Shown here: one piece after another, positions 42,128 to 54,800 of the stretch
Layout: the number at the start of each line of letters is the position of its first letter
Position numbering within the stretch: position 1 is the stretch's first letter
NCBI GenBank assembly: GCA_038213435.1
Contig: JBBQTI010000017.1
Span: 9,297 to 73,296 of the forward strand
Reading direction: 5' to 3'
Length of the DNA stretch: 64,000 nt
Origin: PALSA-610 sp038213435
GTDB lineage: Bacteria; Actinomycetota; Acidimicrobiia; IMCC26256; PALSA-610
Program-made: the position numbers and the translations under genes
The notes under the pieces: generated by a model
Told to the model about the DNA's origin: nothing
The model's database searches: none
The model's input: the letters and a program-made list of their open reading frames with translations, nothing else

Positions 42128-43222
42128 GTGAAGTTCCGGTGCGAGCGTGACACCCTTGCGGATGCCGTCGCGACCGCGCAGCGGACGGTGGCGAGTCGGA
42201 GTGGGGCTCTCCCCGTGCTCCAGGATCTTCGGATCTCGGCAACCGTCGACGGATTGGAGTTGATCGGCTCCGACCTCGAGATCACCAACCGCGTGCAGGT
42301 CCCGGCCGAGGTCGAAGAGCCCGGTGTCGCGGTAGTGCCCAAGTTGATCGGCGAGATCGTTCGGAAGTTGGAACCCGGTCCCGTCACCGTCGCCGTCACG
42401 GGCGACGAGGCTGTCATCACCGCCGGACGGTTCTCGACTTCGTTGCGATTGAAGCCGGCCGAGGATTACCCGAGGCTCGCGGCGAGCGACGGCCAGGGCG
42501 TCCGCGTCGACTCCACCGCGTTCGCAACCGCGTTGCGCCAGGTCGTACGCGCGGCGTCGAAGGACGACTTACGCCCGATCCTCACCGGTGTGCTGATGAC
42601 GGCGCACGCAGGAGGGCTGCGGCTCGTCGCCACCGACTCGTACCGCTTGGCGGTACGCGACCTGAAGGGCGTGAGCATGCTCGCCGAGGGCCAGCGCGTC
42701 CTCGTGGCCGCGAAAGGTCTCGCCGAGGTGCAGCGTCTGGCGGGCGATGGTGAGATCGAAGTCGTGTTGCGCGAACGAGATGTCGTATTCCGTACGTCGC
42801 GTGCCGAGGTGACCGCTCGTCTCATCGAGGGCGATTTCCCGAACTACGAGCAACTCATTCCGAGCAGCTATCCGAATCGACTCACCGTCTCGCGAGAAGC
42901 CTTGATGGACGCGCTCGAACGCGTGCAGATCGTAGGGCAGAACCGTGACAACGCCGCGGTTCGGATCGCGATGACTGCCGACGGGCTCGAGCTCGCGATG
43001 TCCGCGCAGGACGTCGGCAACGCGCAAGAGTCGCTCGACGCGAAGTTCGAAGGAACTGAGTTGACGGTCGCGTTCAATCCGGTGTTCTTGCGCGACGGCG
43101 TCGAGGCTGTAGATGCCGACGAGGTCGCGCTCGACACGATCGATCCACTCAAGCCGGCGACGTTGCGGGCCGCGGGGGGCGACGACTTCTTGTACCTGCT
43201 CATGCCCGTACGCACTTCCTGA
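42128..43222 (+). CDS. dnaN: DNA polymerase III sliding clamp (beta subunit)
   Basis: A 364-residue clamp from a GTG with GAGGAGG six bases upstream. Three repeats of the clamp fold are present, with VKFRCERDTLADAVATAQRTVASRSG at the start, ATDSYRLAVRDLKG in the middle and the C-terminal LLMPVRTS. It encircles DNA and tethers polymerase, and in this phylum it also partners NucS. It lies between oriC and recF, seven bases before the latter. Confidence 0.97.
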   Translation: MKFRCERDTLADAVATAQRTVASRSGALPVLQDLRISATVDGLELIGSDLEITNRVQVPAEVEEPGVAVVPKLIGEIVRKLEPGPVTVAVTGDEAVITAGRFSTSLRLKPAEDYPRLAASDGQGVRVDSTAFATALRQVVRAASKDDLRPILTGVLMTAHAGGLRLVATDSYRLAVRDLKGVSMLAEGQRVLVAAKGLAEVQRLAGDGEIEVVLRERDVVFRTSRAEVTARLIEGDFPNYEQLIPSSYPNRLTVSREALMDALERVQIVGQNRDNAAVRIAMTADGLELAMSAQDVGNAQESLDAKFEGTELTVAFNPVFLRDGVEAVDADEVALDTIDPLKPATLRAAGGDDFLYLLMPVRTS

Positions 43223-43229
43223 GGGAGCC

Positions 43230-44375
43230 ATGCTCGTAGCGGCCGACGCCGGACCCGTGACCAGCGTCGGGCATCTCTGGTTGGCCGACTTTCGGTGCCT
43301 GGGCGAGATCGACGTCGAGCTCGCCTCCGGCTTGACGGTGGTCCAGGGCGCGAACGGGCAAGGCAAGACGAGTCTCCTGGAAGCGATCGGTTGGGTTGCC
43401 CGCGCCCGGTCGTTTCGCGGTGTGAACGACGCGATGCTCGTGCGATCAGGCGCGACGGAAGCCATCGTCCGGGCCGAGGTCACGACCGGTGGACGACAAC
43501 AACTGTTCGAAGCCGAGATACGCGCAACGGGACGCAACCGCATCCTGTGCAACCGCCAAGCAGTGACGCGAGCGCGCGATCTACATGGCTTGTTGCGCGT
43601 CACCGTGTTCGCACCCGACGACCTCACGCTCGTCAAGGGCGGGCCTGCGGAACGACGCGACTTCCTCGACGAGCTCCTCGCAATGCTCGCGGCGCGCTAT
43701 GACGCTGCCCGATCGGATTTCGAACGGGTATTGAAACAACGGAACGCGTTGCTGCGATCGGGCGTGCGCGAGGAGGATGCGCGTTTCACCCTCGATGTCT
43801 TCGACGAGCAACTCGTGCTCTCGGGGGCGGAGCTCACCCGGGGTCGTCTTCGCCTCCTCGAACGGCTGGTACCCGCCGTAGCCGCTGCGTACGAGACGCT
43901 CGCGCTCGACATGCGGCCCATCACCGCCACCTACATGAGCGAGTCGGCGTCGGTGCCGTTGACGGCGGCCGACGCCGACACGCTCGAGGACCAACTTCGC
44001 GAGGTGCTCGTGCGGCGGCGGAGCGCCGAGATCGATCGTGGGCTCACGCTGGTCGGTCCACACCGCGATGAGCTGCATTTGAAGATCGACGGCCTGGACG
44101 CGCGCTATCAGGCTTCGCAGGGAGAGCAGCGGACACTCGCGTTGGCGTTGCGCCTCGCCGGTCACGTCGTGGTGCGCGAGCTCACGGGGGCGTCACCGGT
44201 ATTGCTCCTCGACGACGTCTTCAGCGAGCTCGACGCGCAGCGCGCCGCCGCGCTCGTGCGCAATCTGCCGCCTGGCCAGACCTTGCTCACGACCGCCGGC
44301 GTCCTTCCACCGGATGTCGTCGCACAACAGAATCTCGTCGTGCAAGCCGGACGCATCGAAGCGGTGTCATCGTGA
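43230..44375 (+). CDS. recF: DNA replication and repair protein RecF
   Basis: A 381-residue RecF. Walker A is VVQGANGQGKTSLLEAIGW, the ABC signature is QGEQRTLALALRLA, and Walker B is PVLLLDDVFSELDAQR. The start ATG is preceded by GAGGGAG. RecF loads RecA at gapped DNA with RecO and RecR. Its TGA overlaps the GTG of the following DUF721 gene. Confidence 0.96.
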   Translation: MLVAADAGPVTSVGHLWLADFRCLGEIDVELASGLTVVQGANGQGKTSLLEAIGWVARARSFRGVNDAMLVRSGATEAIVRAEVTTGGRQQLFEAEIRATGRNRILCNRQAVTRARDLHGLLRVTVFAPDDLTLVKGGPAERRDFLDELLAMLAARYDAARSDFERVLKQRNALLRSGVREEDARFTLDVFDEQLVLSGAELTRGRLRLLERLVPAVAAAYETLALDMRPITATYMSESASVPLTAADADTLEDQLREVLVRRRSAEIDRGLTLVGPHRDELHLKIDGLDARYQASQGEQRTLALALRLAGHVVVRELTGASPVLLLDDVFSELDAQRAAALVRNLPPGQTLLTTAGVLPPDVVAQQNLVVQAGRIEAVSS

Positions 44376-44689
44376 CGCGACGGGACGAGCCGGTGCCGCT
44401 GCGGGACGCGATCGCGATCGTCGGTCGGGAGCTCGGAATCCCGTCCCCGGACCTCGTCGAGACCCTCGTCGCACGCTGGGTCGACATCGTCGGTCCGGCG
44501 ATCGCCGCGCACGCGCGCGTGCGATCGGTGCGGGACGGCGAGTGCACGATCGTGGTCGACGGGCCCGTCTGGGCGACGCAACTTCGCTACGGGTCGAGCG
44601 ACCTCCTCGCGCGGGTCAACGAGCGTTGTGGCGGGGATGTCGTGACCTCGGTGAAAGTCGTTGTCGCGGGCCCTCGAAAGACCAGATGA
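44372..44689 (+). CDS. dciA: DUF721/DciA-type helicase-loader protein
   Basis: A 105-residue DUF721 protein: LRDAIAIVGRELGIPSPDLVETLVARWVDIVGPAIAAHARVRSVRDGECTIVVDGPVWATQLRY, split here over the central conserved block, then LLARVNERCG. DciA-type proteins are the ancestral loaders of replicative helicase DnaB in bacteria lacking DnaC or DnaI, and the actinobacterial copy sits after recF as here. The GTG overlaps the recF stop. With dnaB about 30 kb away, initiator, loader and helicase are all in this window. Confidence 0.88.
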   Translation: MTRRDEPVPLRDAIAIVGRELGIPSPDLVETLVARWVDIVGPAIAAHARVRSVRDGECTIVVDGPVWATQLRYGSSDLLARVNERCGGDVVTSVKVVVAGPRKTR

Positions 44690-44702
44690 ACCCTCTCGTT
44701 CT

Positions 44703-44710
44703 GGTACACT
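44703..44710 (+). promoter_or_regulatory. Candidate extended -10 promoter of gyrB
   Basis: TGGTACACT in the 116-base dciA-gyrB gap forms an extended -10 (TGn TACACT), about 96 bases before the gyrB start. No -35 hexamer is evident at the right distance. Confidence 0.35.
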
Positions 44711-44805
44711 GAAATCACGTAAAACACCCCCTGTGACCAGGGCTTTCGTGTGCCAGGCCGGGGTGGGGCACGCCGACGACGGGCTTGCACGAAGGGATCG
44801 CACGC

Positions 44806-46710
44806 GTGGCGTACGGCGCCAAGGACATCTCGATTCTGAAGGGTCTTCAGCCGGTGCGGGAGCGCCCCGGCATGTACATCGGCTCGACGGGTCCTTCGGG
44901 GTTGCACCACCTCGTTTACGAGGTCGTCGACAACTCGGTCGACGAGGCGCTGGCCGGCTACGCGACGCGCATCGACGTCTCGTTGCTGGCCGACGGCGGG
45001 TGTCGCGTTGTCGACAACGGCCGCGGCATTCCGGTCGAACCGCACCCGGAGTATCCCGACAAGTCCGCCGCGGAGATCGTGCTCACGATGCTGCACGCCG
45101 GCGGCAAGTTCGGCGGGGAGGGCTACAAGATCTCCGGTGGGCTGCACGGTGTCGGCGTGTCGGTGGTGAACGCGTTGTCGCGCCGCCTCGAGCTCGAGAT
45201 CCAGCGTGACGGCGGCCGCTACGAGCAGACGTTCGTCGACGGTGGTGAGCCCGTCAGCCCGTTGACGCGGGTCGGCGACTCGGACGCAACCGGCACGACG
45301 GTCACCTTCTGGCCCGATCCGACGATCATGGAGGAGCTTGAGTTCCGGGCCCAGACGTTGGTCGAGCGGCTGCGGGAGATGGCCTTCCTCAACAAGGGTC
45401 TCGAGATCGTCTTCCGGGACGAGCGCGGGGCGGAACCGAGCGAGCAGGTCTTCAGGTACGAGGGCGGGATCGTCGACTTCGTCGCGCACCTGAACGCCTC
45501 GAAGGAGCCGTTGTTCGCTCGCGTCATCGATATCAGCGACCAGTACGACAGCGGCGAGGTCGAGATCGCGCTGCAGTGGAACACCGGTTTTTACGAAGGC
45601 CTCCACTCGTTCGCGAACAACATCGCCACCACCGAGGGTGGGATGCACGAGGAGGGCTTCAAGAAGTCGCTCACCAACGTGGTGAACCGCTACGCACGCC
45701 AGAAGGGTCATCTCAAGGAGAAGGACGAGAATCTGCTCGGCGAGGACATTCGGGAGGGCCTCACCGCGATCGTCTCCGTCAAGCTGCGCAACCCGCAGTT
45801 CGAGGGTCAGACGAAGACCAAGCTCGGGAACACCGAGATCCGATCGTTCGTCGAGAAGGCCACGAACGAGAAGCTCGCCGACTGGCTCGAGGAGCACCCG
45901 AACGAGGCCAAGACGATCGTCATGAAGTCGTCGCAGGCCGCGCGCGCCCGGATGGCCGCTCGCCAGGCGCGCGACCTCACCCGGCGCAAGTCGCTGCTCG
46001 AATCCGCGTTGATGCCCGGCAAGCTCGCCGACTGCTCGACCCGTAACGCCGCGGAGGCCGAGCTGTTCATCGTCGAGGGCGACAGTGCCGGCGGGAGCGC
46101 GAAGAAGGCGCGCAATCCCGCGTTCCAGGCGATCCTCCCGATCCGCGGCAAGATCTTGAACGTCGAGCGCTCGCGCATCGACAAGATGCTCCGGAACGAG
46201 GAGATCCAGGCGCTCATCTCCGCGTCGGGAACCGGGATCAGCGACGAGTTCGACATCTCGAAGCTCCGGTATCACAAGATCATCCTGATGAGCGACGCCG
46301 ACGTCGACGGATCGCACATCCGCACGCTCCTGCTCACGTTCTTCTACCGCCAACTTCCCGAGATCGTGCGCGGCGGGTTCGTGTACATCGCACAACCGCC
46401 GCTTTACGGTGCCAAGCTCGGCAAGGACGAGCGCGCGTACTTGAAGGACGAGGCCGCCCTGGCCGCGTTCGAGGCCGAACACGTCGGCCGCAAGATCGAG
46501 GTGAGCCGGTTCAAAGGTCTTGGCGAGATGGACTGGCAGGAGCTCGGGGTGACGACGATGAGCCCCGCCACCCGCACCCTTCTGCAGGTCTCGGTCGAAG
46601 ACGCCGCGATCGCCGACGAAATCTTTTCGACCCTCATGGGCGACGACGTCGACGCACGCCGCGGATTCATCCAGGCCAACGCCAAGGACGTGCGTTTCCT
46701 CGACATCTGA
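44806..46710 (+). CDS. gyrB: DNA gyrase subunit B
   Basis: A 634-residue GyrB. The GTG at 44806 is chosen because GAAGGGA lies eight bases upstream; a TTG seven codons earlier is less likely. The ATPase has HHLVYEVVDNSVDEALAG, VDNGRGIPVE and GGLHGVGVSVVNALS, and the TOPRIM domain has ELFIVEGDSAGGSAKKARN and MSDADVDGSHIRTLLLTFF. With GyrA it introduces negative supercoils using ATP and is the target of aminocoumarins. gyrA follows after 18 bases. Confidence 0.98.
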   Translation: MAYGAKDISILKGLQPVRERPGMYIGSTGPSGLHHLVYEVVDNSVDEALAGYATRIDVSLLADGGCRVVDNGRGIPVEPHPEYPDKSAAEIVLTMLHAGGKFGGEGYKISGGLHGVGVSVVNALSRRLELEIQRDGGRYEQTFVDGGEPVSPLTRVGDSDATGTTVTFWPDPTIMEELEFRAQTLVERLREMAFLNKGLEIVFRDERGAEPSEQVFRYEGGIVDFVAHLNASKEPLFARVIDISDQYDSGEVEIALQWNTGFYEGLHSFANNIATTEGGMHEEGFKKSLTNVVNRYARQKGHLKEKDENLLGEDIREGLTAIVSVKLRNPQFEGQTKTKLGNTEIRSFVEKATNEKLADWLEEHPNEAKTIVMKSSQAARARMAARQARDLTRRKSLLESALMPGKLADCSTRNAAEAELFIVEGDSAGGSAKKARNPAFQAILPIRGKILNVERSRIDKMLRNEEIQALISASGTGISDEFDISKLRYHKIILMSDADVDGSHIRTLLLTFFYRQLPEIVRGGFVYIAQPPLYGAKLGKDERAYLKDEAALAAFEAEHVGRKIEVSRFKGLGEMDWQELGVTTMSPATRTLLQVSVEDAAIADEIFSTLMGDDVDARRGFIQANAKDVRFLDI

Positions 46711-46728
46711 GTTGGATAGGAAACCGCG

Positions 46729-49218
<2,490 letters not shown>

Positions 49219-49221
49219 GCC

Positions 49222-49686
49222 GTGGCGCGCCCCAAGGCTGTGCTCGAGAGCGTTCCCGCGAAGCCCGAGCCGCGCGTGCCGAAGAAGCCACGACGCAAGC
49301 GGGTGGCGTCGCCGCGTCAGGTGTTCGAGCGGCGGTACGTGCAGACGATCCGATCGGTCGACCTCTGGTCGGTGCTCAAGGTGGCGATCTGCTTCTACCT
49401 GTGCGCGCTGATCGTGATCCTCGTCGCCGGCGTGATGCTCTGGTGGATCGCTTCGGCCGCCGGCGTCGTTTCGAGCGTCGAGAGCTTCGTGGGCGACCTC
49501 GTGGACAACAAGGATTTCCGCCTCTTGTCCTGGGAGGTGCTGCGAGCTGCCACGCTCATCGGGCTCGTCGTCGTCTGCCTGATGACGGTGGTAACGGTGC
49601 TCGCGGCCGCGTTCTACAACCTGTTCTCCGAGCTGCTCGGCGGCATCGAGGTGACGGTCGTGGAGCAGGAGGAGTTGAGCGAGTAG
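49222..49686 (+). CDS. DUF3566 membrane protein
   Basis: A 154-residue protein starting at GTG three bases after gyrA. After a basic, Pro-rich cytoplasmic region (residues 1-45) it has two membrane helices, VAICFYLCALIVILVAGVMLWWIA and AATLIGLVVVCLMTVVTVLAAAFY, joined by an external loop, and ends LFSELLGGIEVTVVEQEE. This is the DUF3566 family, conserved right after gyrA in actinobacteria (Rv0007 in M. tuberculosis). Function is not known; a role in envelope or division is often suspected. Confidence 0.88.
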   Translation: MARPKAVLESVPAKPEPRVPKKPRRKRVASPRQVFERRYVQTIRSVDLWSVLKVAICFYLCALIVILVAGVMLWWIASAAGVVSSVESFVGDLVDNKDFRLLSWEVLRAATLIGLVVVCLMTVVTVLAAAFYNLFSELLGGIEVTVVEQEELSE

Positions 49687-49766
49687 GAGTGGGGTCAACT
49701 GAACGCCCAGCTTGACCGCCAGCTCGGAAGCTGACGGGTCTGCGAGCACCGAGATGCCGTCGCCGA

Positions 49767-49901
49767 ATGGTTGCGCGAGAGGTGGGGGCCATTGCGCTCG
49801 TCGTGGCGGTGCGGGAGTGGTTCGCGCGGCACGGCGAAGAGGCCATAGCCGAGTCGTACCAACGTCGGTACGGCGAGGCTGAGCCCGCTTCCGAGAGTTG
49901 A
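49767..49901 (+). pseudogene. Antitoxin (MazE-like) C-terminal remnant
   Basis: A 44-codon frame encodes VREWFARHGEEAIAESYQRRYGEAEPAS, which reads like the C-terminal, toxin-binding tail of MazE-type antitoxins partnered with PemK/MazF. The ribbon-helix-helix DNA-binding half that should precede it is absent. It lies just upstream of a deleted MazF-like toxin frame, in the expected order. By-eye assignment, moderately uncertain. Confidence 0.45.
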
Positions 49902-49931
49902 TAGCCAAGATCGCCCCGTTTCGGTATCGGC

Positions 49932-50093
49932 ATGCCTCGCCGGCGACGAGACCTAATCGCGCGGGGAGACGTCTGGGACGCCGACGTTCCCGGGGTCGGT
50001 TCGCATCCCGTGGTGGTGACCGCGACACGGCTCGGGCGCGCGAAGCTCACCGCGCTCGACGAAGCACTGACGATTGCGCGCGGCCTGGACTGA
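49932..50093 (+). pseudogene. MazF/PemK-like toxin with internal deletion
   Basis: A 53-codon frame starts like a PemK/MazF endoribonuclease, IARGDVWDADVPGVGSHPVVV, and then jumps to RAKLTALDEALTIARGLD, which resembles the C-terminal helix of the same family. Intact MazF proteins have about 110 residues, so some 55-60 central residues, including most of the catalytic and dimer surface, are missing. The frame is not interrupted, which suggests a clean in-frame internal deletion. It follows the antitoxin remnant by 30 bases. Nothing recognisable occupies 50094-50354. Confidence 0.55.
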
Positions 50094-50354
50094 CGGCACG
50101 GCCCGAACGTCCTCGCTATTGGCCTGTGTCGATGCCCTTGGTCGAGCTGGACGCCGCGATTCCGTTCGTGGGTTCGTTGGTCGGGTGGCGGGAGCAAGTG
50201 CGGGGTGGACGAATGGATACCGGACCCGGTCTGGAACGCACGACGCAATTGTTCTCGTCTTCCCGCGCGAAGAACGCGCGAAGAATGGGCCTGAACGCGA
50301 TGCGAGCCGTCCTCCGCGACCAGCGGCACCGGCTCTGAGCTGGAGCTACAACAG

Positions 50355-50428
50355 TGGGGCTAGCAAGAATCGAACTTGCGACCTCATCCTTATCAGGGAT
50401 GCGCTCTAACCGACTGAGCTATAGCCCC
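50355..50428 (-). tRNA. tRNA-Ile (anticodon GAT)
   Basis: A full cloverleaf is present on the minus strand, with acceptor GGGGCTA/TAGCCCC, D-arm TAGCTCAGTCGG and T-arm GCAAGTTCGATTCTTGC. The anticodon loop CTGATAA carries GAT for isoleucine. CCA is not encoded. In mycobacteria the gene after gyrA and the DUF3566 gene is also tRNA-Ile, but on the same strand as gyrA; here it is inverted. Confidence 0.97.
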
Positions 50429-50531
50429 GGGCAAGCGAAGCAGCGTAGCAGCGGTCCCCCGTCCGTCCGCTCGCCTTACTCGATACGACGCCTTACTCGA
50501 TACGACGCTGTGCTCGATACACTCCCGCGTC

Positions 50532-50669
50532 GTGAAGGTCTTCAAGCGCCTGCTCTTCGTGCTCGGCGCCGCGGGCGCGGTGGGAATGCTCGCTCGCGTA
50601 CGCGGGAAAGGCGGCGTCCCGCCCACGACCGGCGGTTGGCGTGAGCTCGAAGGTCCCGATTTTCGGTGA
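50532..50669 (+). CDS. Very small membrane protein
   Basis: A 45-residue frame from GTG has a basic start (VKVFKRL), a hydrophobic helix (LLFVLGAAGAVGMLARV) and a short polar tail. It overlaps the start of the following dehydrogenase-like gene by 29 bases. The 103 bases between tRNA-Ile and this frame hold only two copies of a CTCGATACGACGC-like repeat. The family is unknown and the gene is plausible but unproven. Confidence 0.4.
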   Translation: MKVFKRLLFVLGAAGAVGMLARVRGKGGVPPTTGGWRELEGPDFR

Positions 50670-51684
50670 GCGCACGAGTGCATCGAATCGGCCCGTGACG
50701 ACGGCGCTCGTCGTCGGTGTCGGCGCGGTTGGTACCCGCGCCGCGCGCCAGCTGATCGACACTCCGGGCGTCGATCGCCTCCTGCTCGCCGATAGAGACG
50801 AGGGCCAACTCGCCGAGGTCGCTCGAGCGTTCGGACCCGACGCCCAGGCCGTCGATTTCGCGCCCGGCGATCCGATCCCCGCGGACGTCGACGTGGTTGT
50901 CACCGCGCTGCCGGCCGGTGTGGATCATCCGGTCGTGACCGCCGCCATCGCGGCGGGCGTTCCTGTCGCATCGAGCGAGGAAGAGCACGACGCGCTCGAT
51001 CAGCTGCGCGCGCTCGACCCGAATGCACGCGGCGCGGAGGTCGTGGTCGGAATCGGCTGCGGTCTCGCACCGGGCCTCGTCGACGCGCTCGCACGCCATG
51101 CCGCATCGATGTTCGAGAAGGTAGACGAGATACGCGTCGCGCGTACGGGTTGGGCCGGGCCGGCGAGCGTTGCGACGGTTCGCCATGAGCGCCGCGTGCC
51201 GGTGCGGACGTGGCACGACGGCACCTGGCGCGAAGATCACCCGCACGGCGACAGTCTCGTTTGGTTCCCCGAACCGATCGGGGCTCGCGACTGCCGGACC
51301 GTGACCGGCGCGACCGCCCTGCTCGTCGACGCGTTCCCCGACGTCGCGCGCATCGGTGTACAGCTCGGAGAGCCGCCGAAGCGCGCGCGTCTGCGCCGGC
51401 GCTTCGGCGACGATGGCGAGTGGGGCGCCGCGCGCGTGGAGGTCTGGGGCCGGCGGGACGGAAGCTTCGATTGCACGGTCTACGGCGTCGTCGAGCGCAC
51501 CGCGGTCGCGGCCGGAGCGGCGCTCGCGGTCGTCGCGGCGCGGCTGGCCGGTGCGCTCGAACCCCGGCTCGACCGGCCGGGAGTGCACGGAGTCGGCGCG
51601 CTGCTCGATCCGGTGCCGTTCCTGGCCGAGCTCGCCCAGCGTGGCGTACGCGCGGCCGCGTTCGAGGGCGTGGCCGTCGCCTGA
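50641..51684 (+). CDS. Saccharopine dehydrogenase-like NAD(P)-binding protein
   Basis: A 347-residue protein with a Rossmann start, ALVVGVGAVGTRAARQLIDT, then VDRLLLADRDEGQLAEVA and VDVVVTALPAGVDHPVV. The centre has VVGIGCGLAPGLVDALARHA, as in saccharopine dehydrogenase-like oxidoreductases. The C-terminal part is Ala-rich and helical. A dinucleotide-dependent redox role is likely, but the substrate is unknown and lysine metabolism cannot be assumed. GTG starts at 50641 (overlapping the small frame) or an internal GTG at 50695 would also preserve the Rossmann fold. Confidence 0.75.
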   Translation: MSSKVPIFGERTSASNRPVTTALVVGVGAVGTRAARQLIDTPGVDRLLLADRDEGQLAEVARAFGPDAQAVDFAPGDPIPADVDVVVTALPAGVDHPVVTAAIAAGVPVASSEEEHDALDQLRALDPNARGAEVVVGIGCGLAPGLVDALARHAASMFEKVDEIRVARTGWAGPASVATVRHERRVPVRTWHDGTWREDHPHGDSLVWFPEPIGARDCRTVTGATALLVDAFPDVARIGVQLGEPPKRARLRRRFGDDGEWGAARVEVWGRRDGSFDCTVYGVVERTAVAAGAALAVVAARLAGALEPRLDRPGVHGVGALLDPVPFLAELAQRGVRAAAFEGVAVA

Positions 51685-51806
51685 ACCGCCCGGCGCGCGT
51701 TTCACTGCCGGCGCCCGCGAAGTGTGCCGATGTACAGATACCGTGTCGGGTCGGCCTTCGGAGGCTGGCCCTGGTGTGGCCGGGAATTCGCCGAGGATTA
51801 CGGTCG

Positions 51807-54800
51807 GTGACGATGACGGAAGGGCCCGAGGGCGAGGCGACCGCGCAAGCGACCGGCGGCGAGCTCGTCGACCTTGCGTCCCGCCGGCCGACGGTCGTCG
51901 ACGAGGTGCCGCTCTCGGTTGCGATCGGCGGACAGGTCCTCGTGTTCGGCGGGTTGCGGCTCGTGGCGGGCGGGACCGACACTTCCCGGGAAGTTGCGCG
52001 GGCGATCGCGCACGCGGTCGAGAGGTGCCGCGGTCCGGCGGTGATCGTGTTCGCCGGCGACACATTCGACATGCTCCGCGACAGTCGCCCCAATCCCGAC
52101 GGGGCGCTCGCCGCGCATCCGCGGCTCGCGACCGCGCTCGCTGCGTTCCTCGAGTCGCCGGACCGCCGAATCGTCGCGCTTCCGGGGATCCGCGACGCGG
52201 CCCTCGCGTACGACGTGCGCACGACGGAGGCCCTCCAGTCGATCGGGTGGTCCGTGGCGCTCGCGTGTGTCTTGGAGATCGACACCGGCACCGGGGTACG
52301 GGTCGTGCGCGTCGAGCCCGGACACCAGCTCGACCCCGCGACGGCATTCCACGACCCGCGGGACCCCAATGATCACCCTCTTGTCGCACACCTCCAACGC
52401 GAGGTGCTCCCGGGTTTCGCGAACGTCGGCGATGCCTCGCACAAATGGTTGGAGGGGATCGAAGACGCCGACCCCGCCGATATGGGTGCGCTCGTTGCGT
52501 CGCGGTTCACCTATCGGAGGCTGTTCCGCCGGGCCGCGTGGCTCACCCTGCCCGTGCTCGCCTCGCTCGCGGTCTTCTTCCCGGTTGTGGTCTTCTCGAG
52601 CCGGCAGCGCGACGCGCTGTTTCACATCTTCCGGCTGCTCGCGGCGGGGTTCGCGATCGAGGTCGTCCTCTTGGCGGTCGCGCTGGCCTTCGTCGTCGCG
52701 CAGCTGCACGACTCGCTCGGCTCGATCTCGTGGTTGTCGCGCGCTCTGCGCGACAACGACCTTCCCCGTGGCGTCGCGGTCGGCTTGGCCGCCGGCGGCG
52801 GGGCGCGTCTCGTAACCGGTCACTCGGGCCGGGCGGAGCTGACCGACCTCGGCGACGGGGCTTTCTACGCGAATTGCGGGACGGCCGGGCGCACCGTCGA
52901 TCGGGTCGACACGCGTGGAGGTTTGCCCGCGGTGTACGCGGCGCGTCTGCGCTGCTCATGGGTCGAGCTCGAGGCAGGATCCGTGTTGCGGGCCCGCCTC
53001 TGGCACGGCGCACGCGATCTCCCGGAACGCACCTTGCTGGAGCGAATGGCGTCGCGCGAGCGCATGCGTGTGTGTTGGCCACCCGCCGAGGTCGCCGAGC
53101 ATCCGGGCACGGTCACCTGGCCGTCCGCGGGCGACGCGACCGCGTTTCGGCGGCGGACGCGGCGGATCGCGGCGGCGGCGATCGCGTTCGCAGGGGTGCT
53201 GAACCTCGCGTCGGCGGTCACCGTGCCGATCGCCTCCCGTCTGACCGCGCTGGGTCGCTTCACGCCGATCGAGCTCCCCGAAGTGGCCGCGGCGATGGTC
53301 GCAATGTGCGGGATCGGGCTCATACTGCTCGCCCGCGGCGTCCGGCGCGGACAACGTCACGCGTGGTTGCTCGCTCACGCGCTGCTCCTCCTCGCAGTCG
53401 TCGGCAACGTCATCAAGGGCCTCGACATCGAAGAGGCGATCATCGCGCTGCTCGTCGTGGTGTTCCTGCTCGTCCATCGGGACGACTTCGCGGCACCGGC
53501 GAACCCGTCGTCGTGGCGGCGCGGCCTCGGCGCGGCGTTGCTCGGGATCGCGGTCGCGATCATCGGCGGCACGACCGGCGTCGCGTGGCGGCATCCGAAA
53601 TTGGCGCTGCCGAAGATCGCCGAAGCGGTTGCGGGTCGGCTCGTCGGTTTGAAGACCGTGGCGCTGCCGAGCAGCATCGACCGGCTCGTGTCGCCCGCGC
53701 TGCTCGCGGTCGGTGTCGCGATCGCACTCTCGTTCTGTTGGTTGTTGTTCCGTCCGGCGGTCTCGCCCCGGCTGTCGTCATACCGCCCGCTCTCACGCGA
53801 ACGAGCGCGGTACATCGTCGAGCGGTACGGCGTCGACTCGCTGTCCTACTTTGCGCTGCGGGACGACAAGGAGTGGTTCGGCTTCCGCGACACGCTCGTC
53901 GCGTACCGGGTGCACAACGGGATCGCGCTCGTCTCGCCGGATCCGATCGGCCCGGTCGGCCAACGAGCCGAGGCATGGGGAGCGTTCCGCGAGTTCGCCG
54001 ATGAGCACGGCTGGCCGGTCGCGGTCATGGGGGCCTGTGCGGATTGGCTTCCCGCTTACCGGGCGAGCGGGATGCACGACCTGTACATCGGAGACGAAGC
54101 GGTGGTCGACGTGCGGCGCTTCCGCCTCGACGGCAAGCAGAACAAGAGCCTGCGCCAGTCGGTGGGCCGGGTCGAGAAGGCGGGATATCGGGTCGAGTTC
54201 TTCGATCCGTCCCGGCTGGCGCCCGATATGGAGGCCAAGCTTCGCGGCCTGATGACCGAGAGCCGGCGCGGCGACGTCGAACGCGGCTTTTCGATGACGC
54301 TGGGTCGCGTGTTCGAGCCCGACGATCGCGGGTTGCTGCTCGCGGTCGCGTTGGACCGTGAGGATCGTCCCGCCGGCTTCTGCCAGTTCGTGCCCGCGCG
54401 GGCGATAGAGGGCTGGTCGCTCGACCTGATGCGCCGAAGCGAAGCAAGCGACGTCCCGAATGGCGTCACCGAGCTGATCGTCGCCAAGACCATCGAGCAC
54501 CTTCGCATGGAAGGCTCGGTCGGCCTCGCGCTCAACTTCGCCACGTTCCGGGCTGTGCTCGCGAGCGAGGCCGGTGACCGTCTGATGCACCGTGCCCAGA
54601 AATGGATCCTCGAGCGCGTCGGCGATTCGATGCAGATCGAATCGCTGTGGACCTTCAACGAGAAATTCCAGCCGGATTGGCATGCCCGTTACGCGGCCTA
54701 CGACTCGCCCGAGCACTTGCTGAGCGCGTCGATAGCGGTTGCGCGTGCGGAGTCGTTCATCGACCTCCCGATCATCGGGCGGTTCTTGAAGCCGGCCGAC

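Noticed and set aside
49688..49790. A minus-strand reading ISVLADPSASELAVKLGV that looks protein-like
   Set aside because: No start, no continuation on either side, and it overlaps the antitoxin remnant; treated as chance.
50429..50531. Duplicated CTCGATACGACGC-like sequence after tRNA-Ile as an attachment site
   Set aside because: The copies do not match the tRNA 3' end and lie only a few bases apart.
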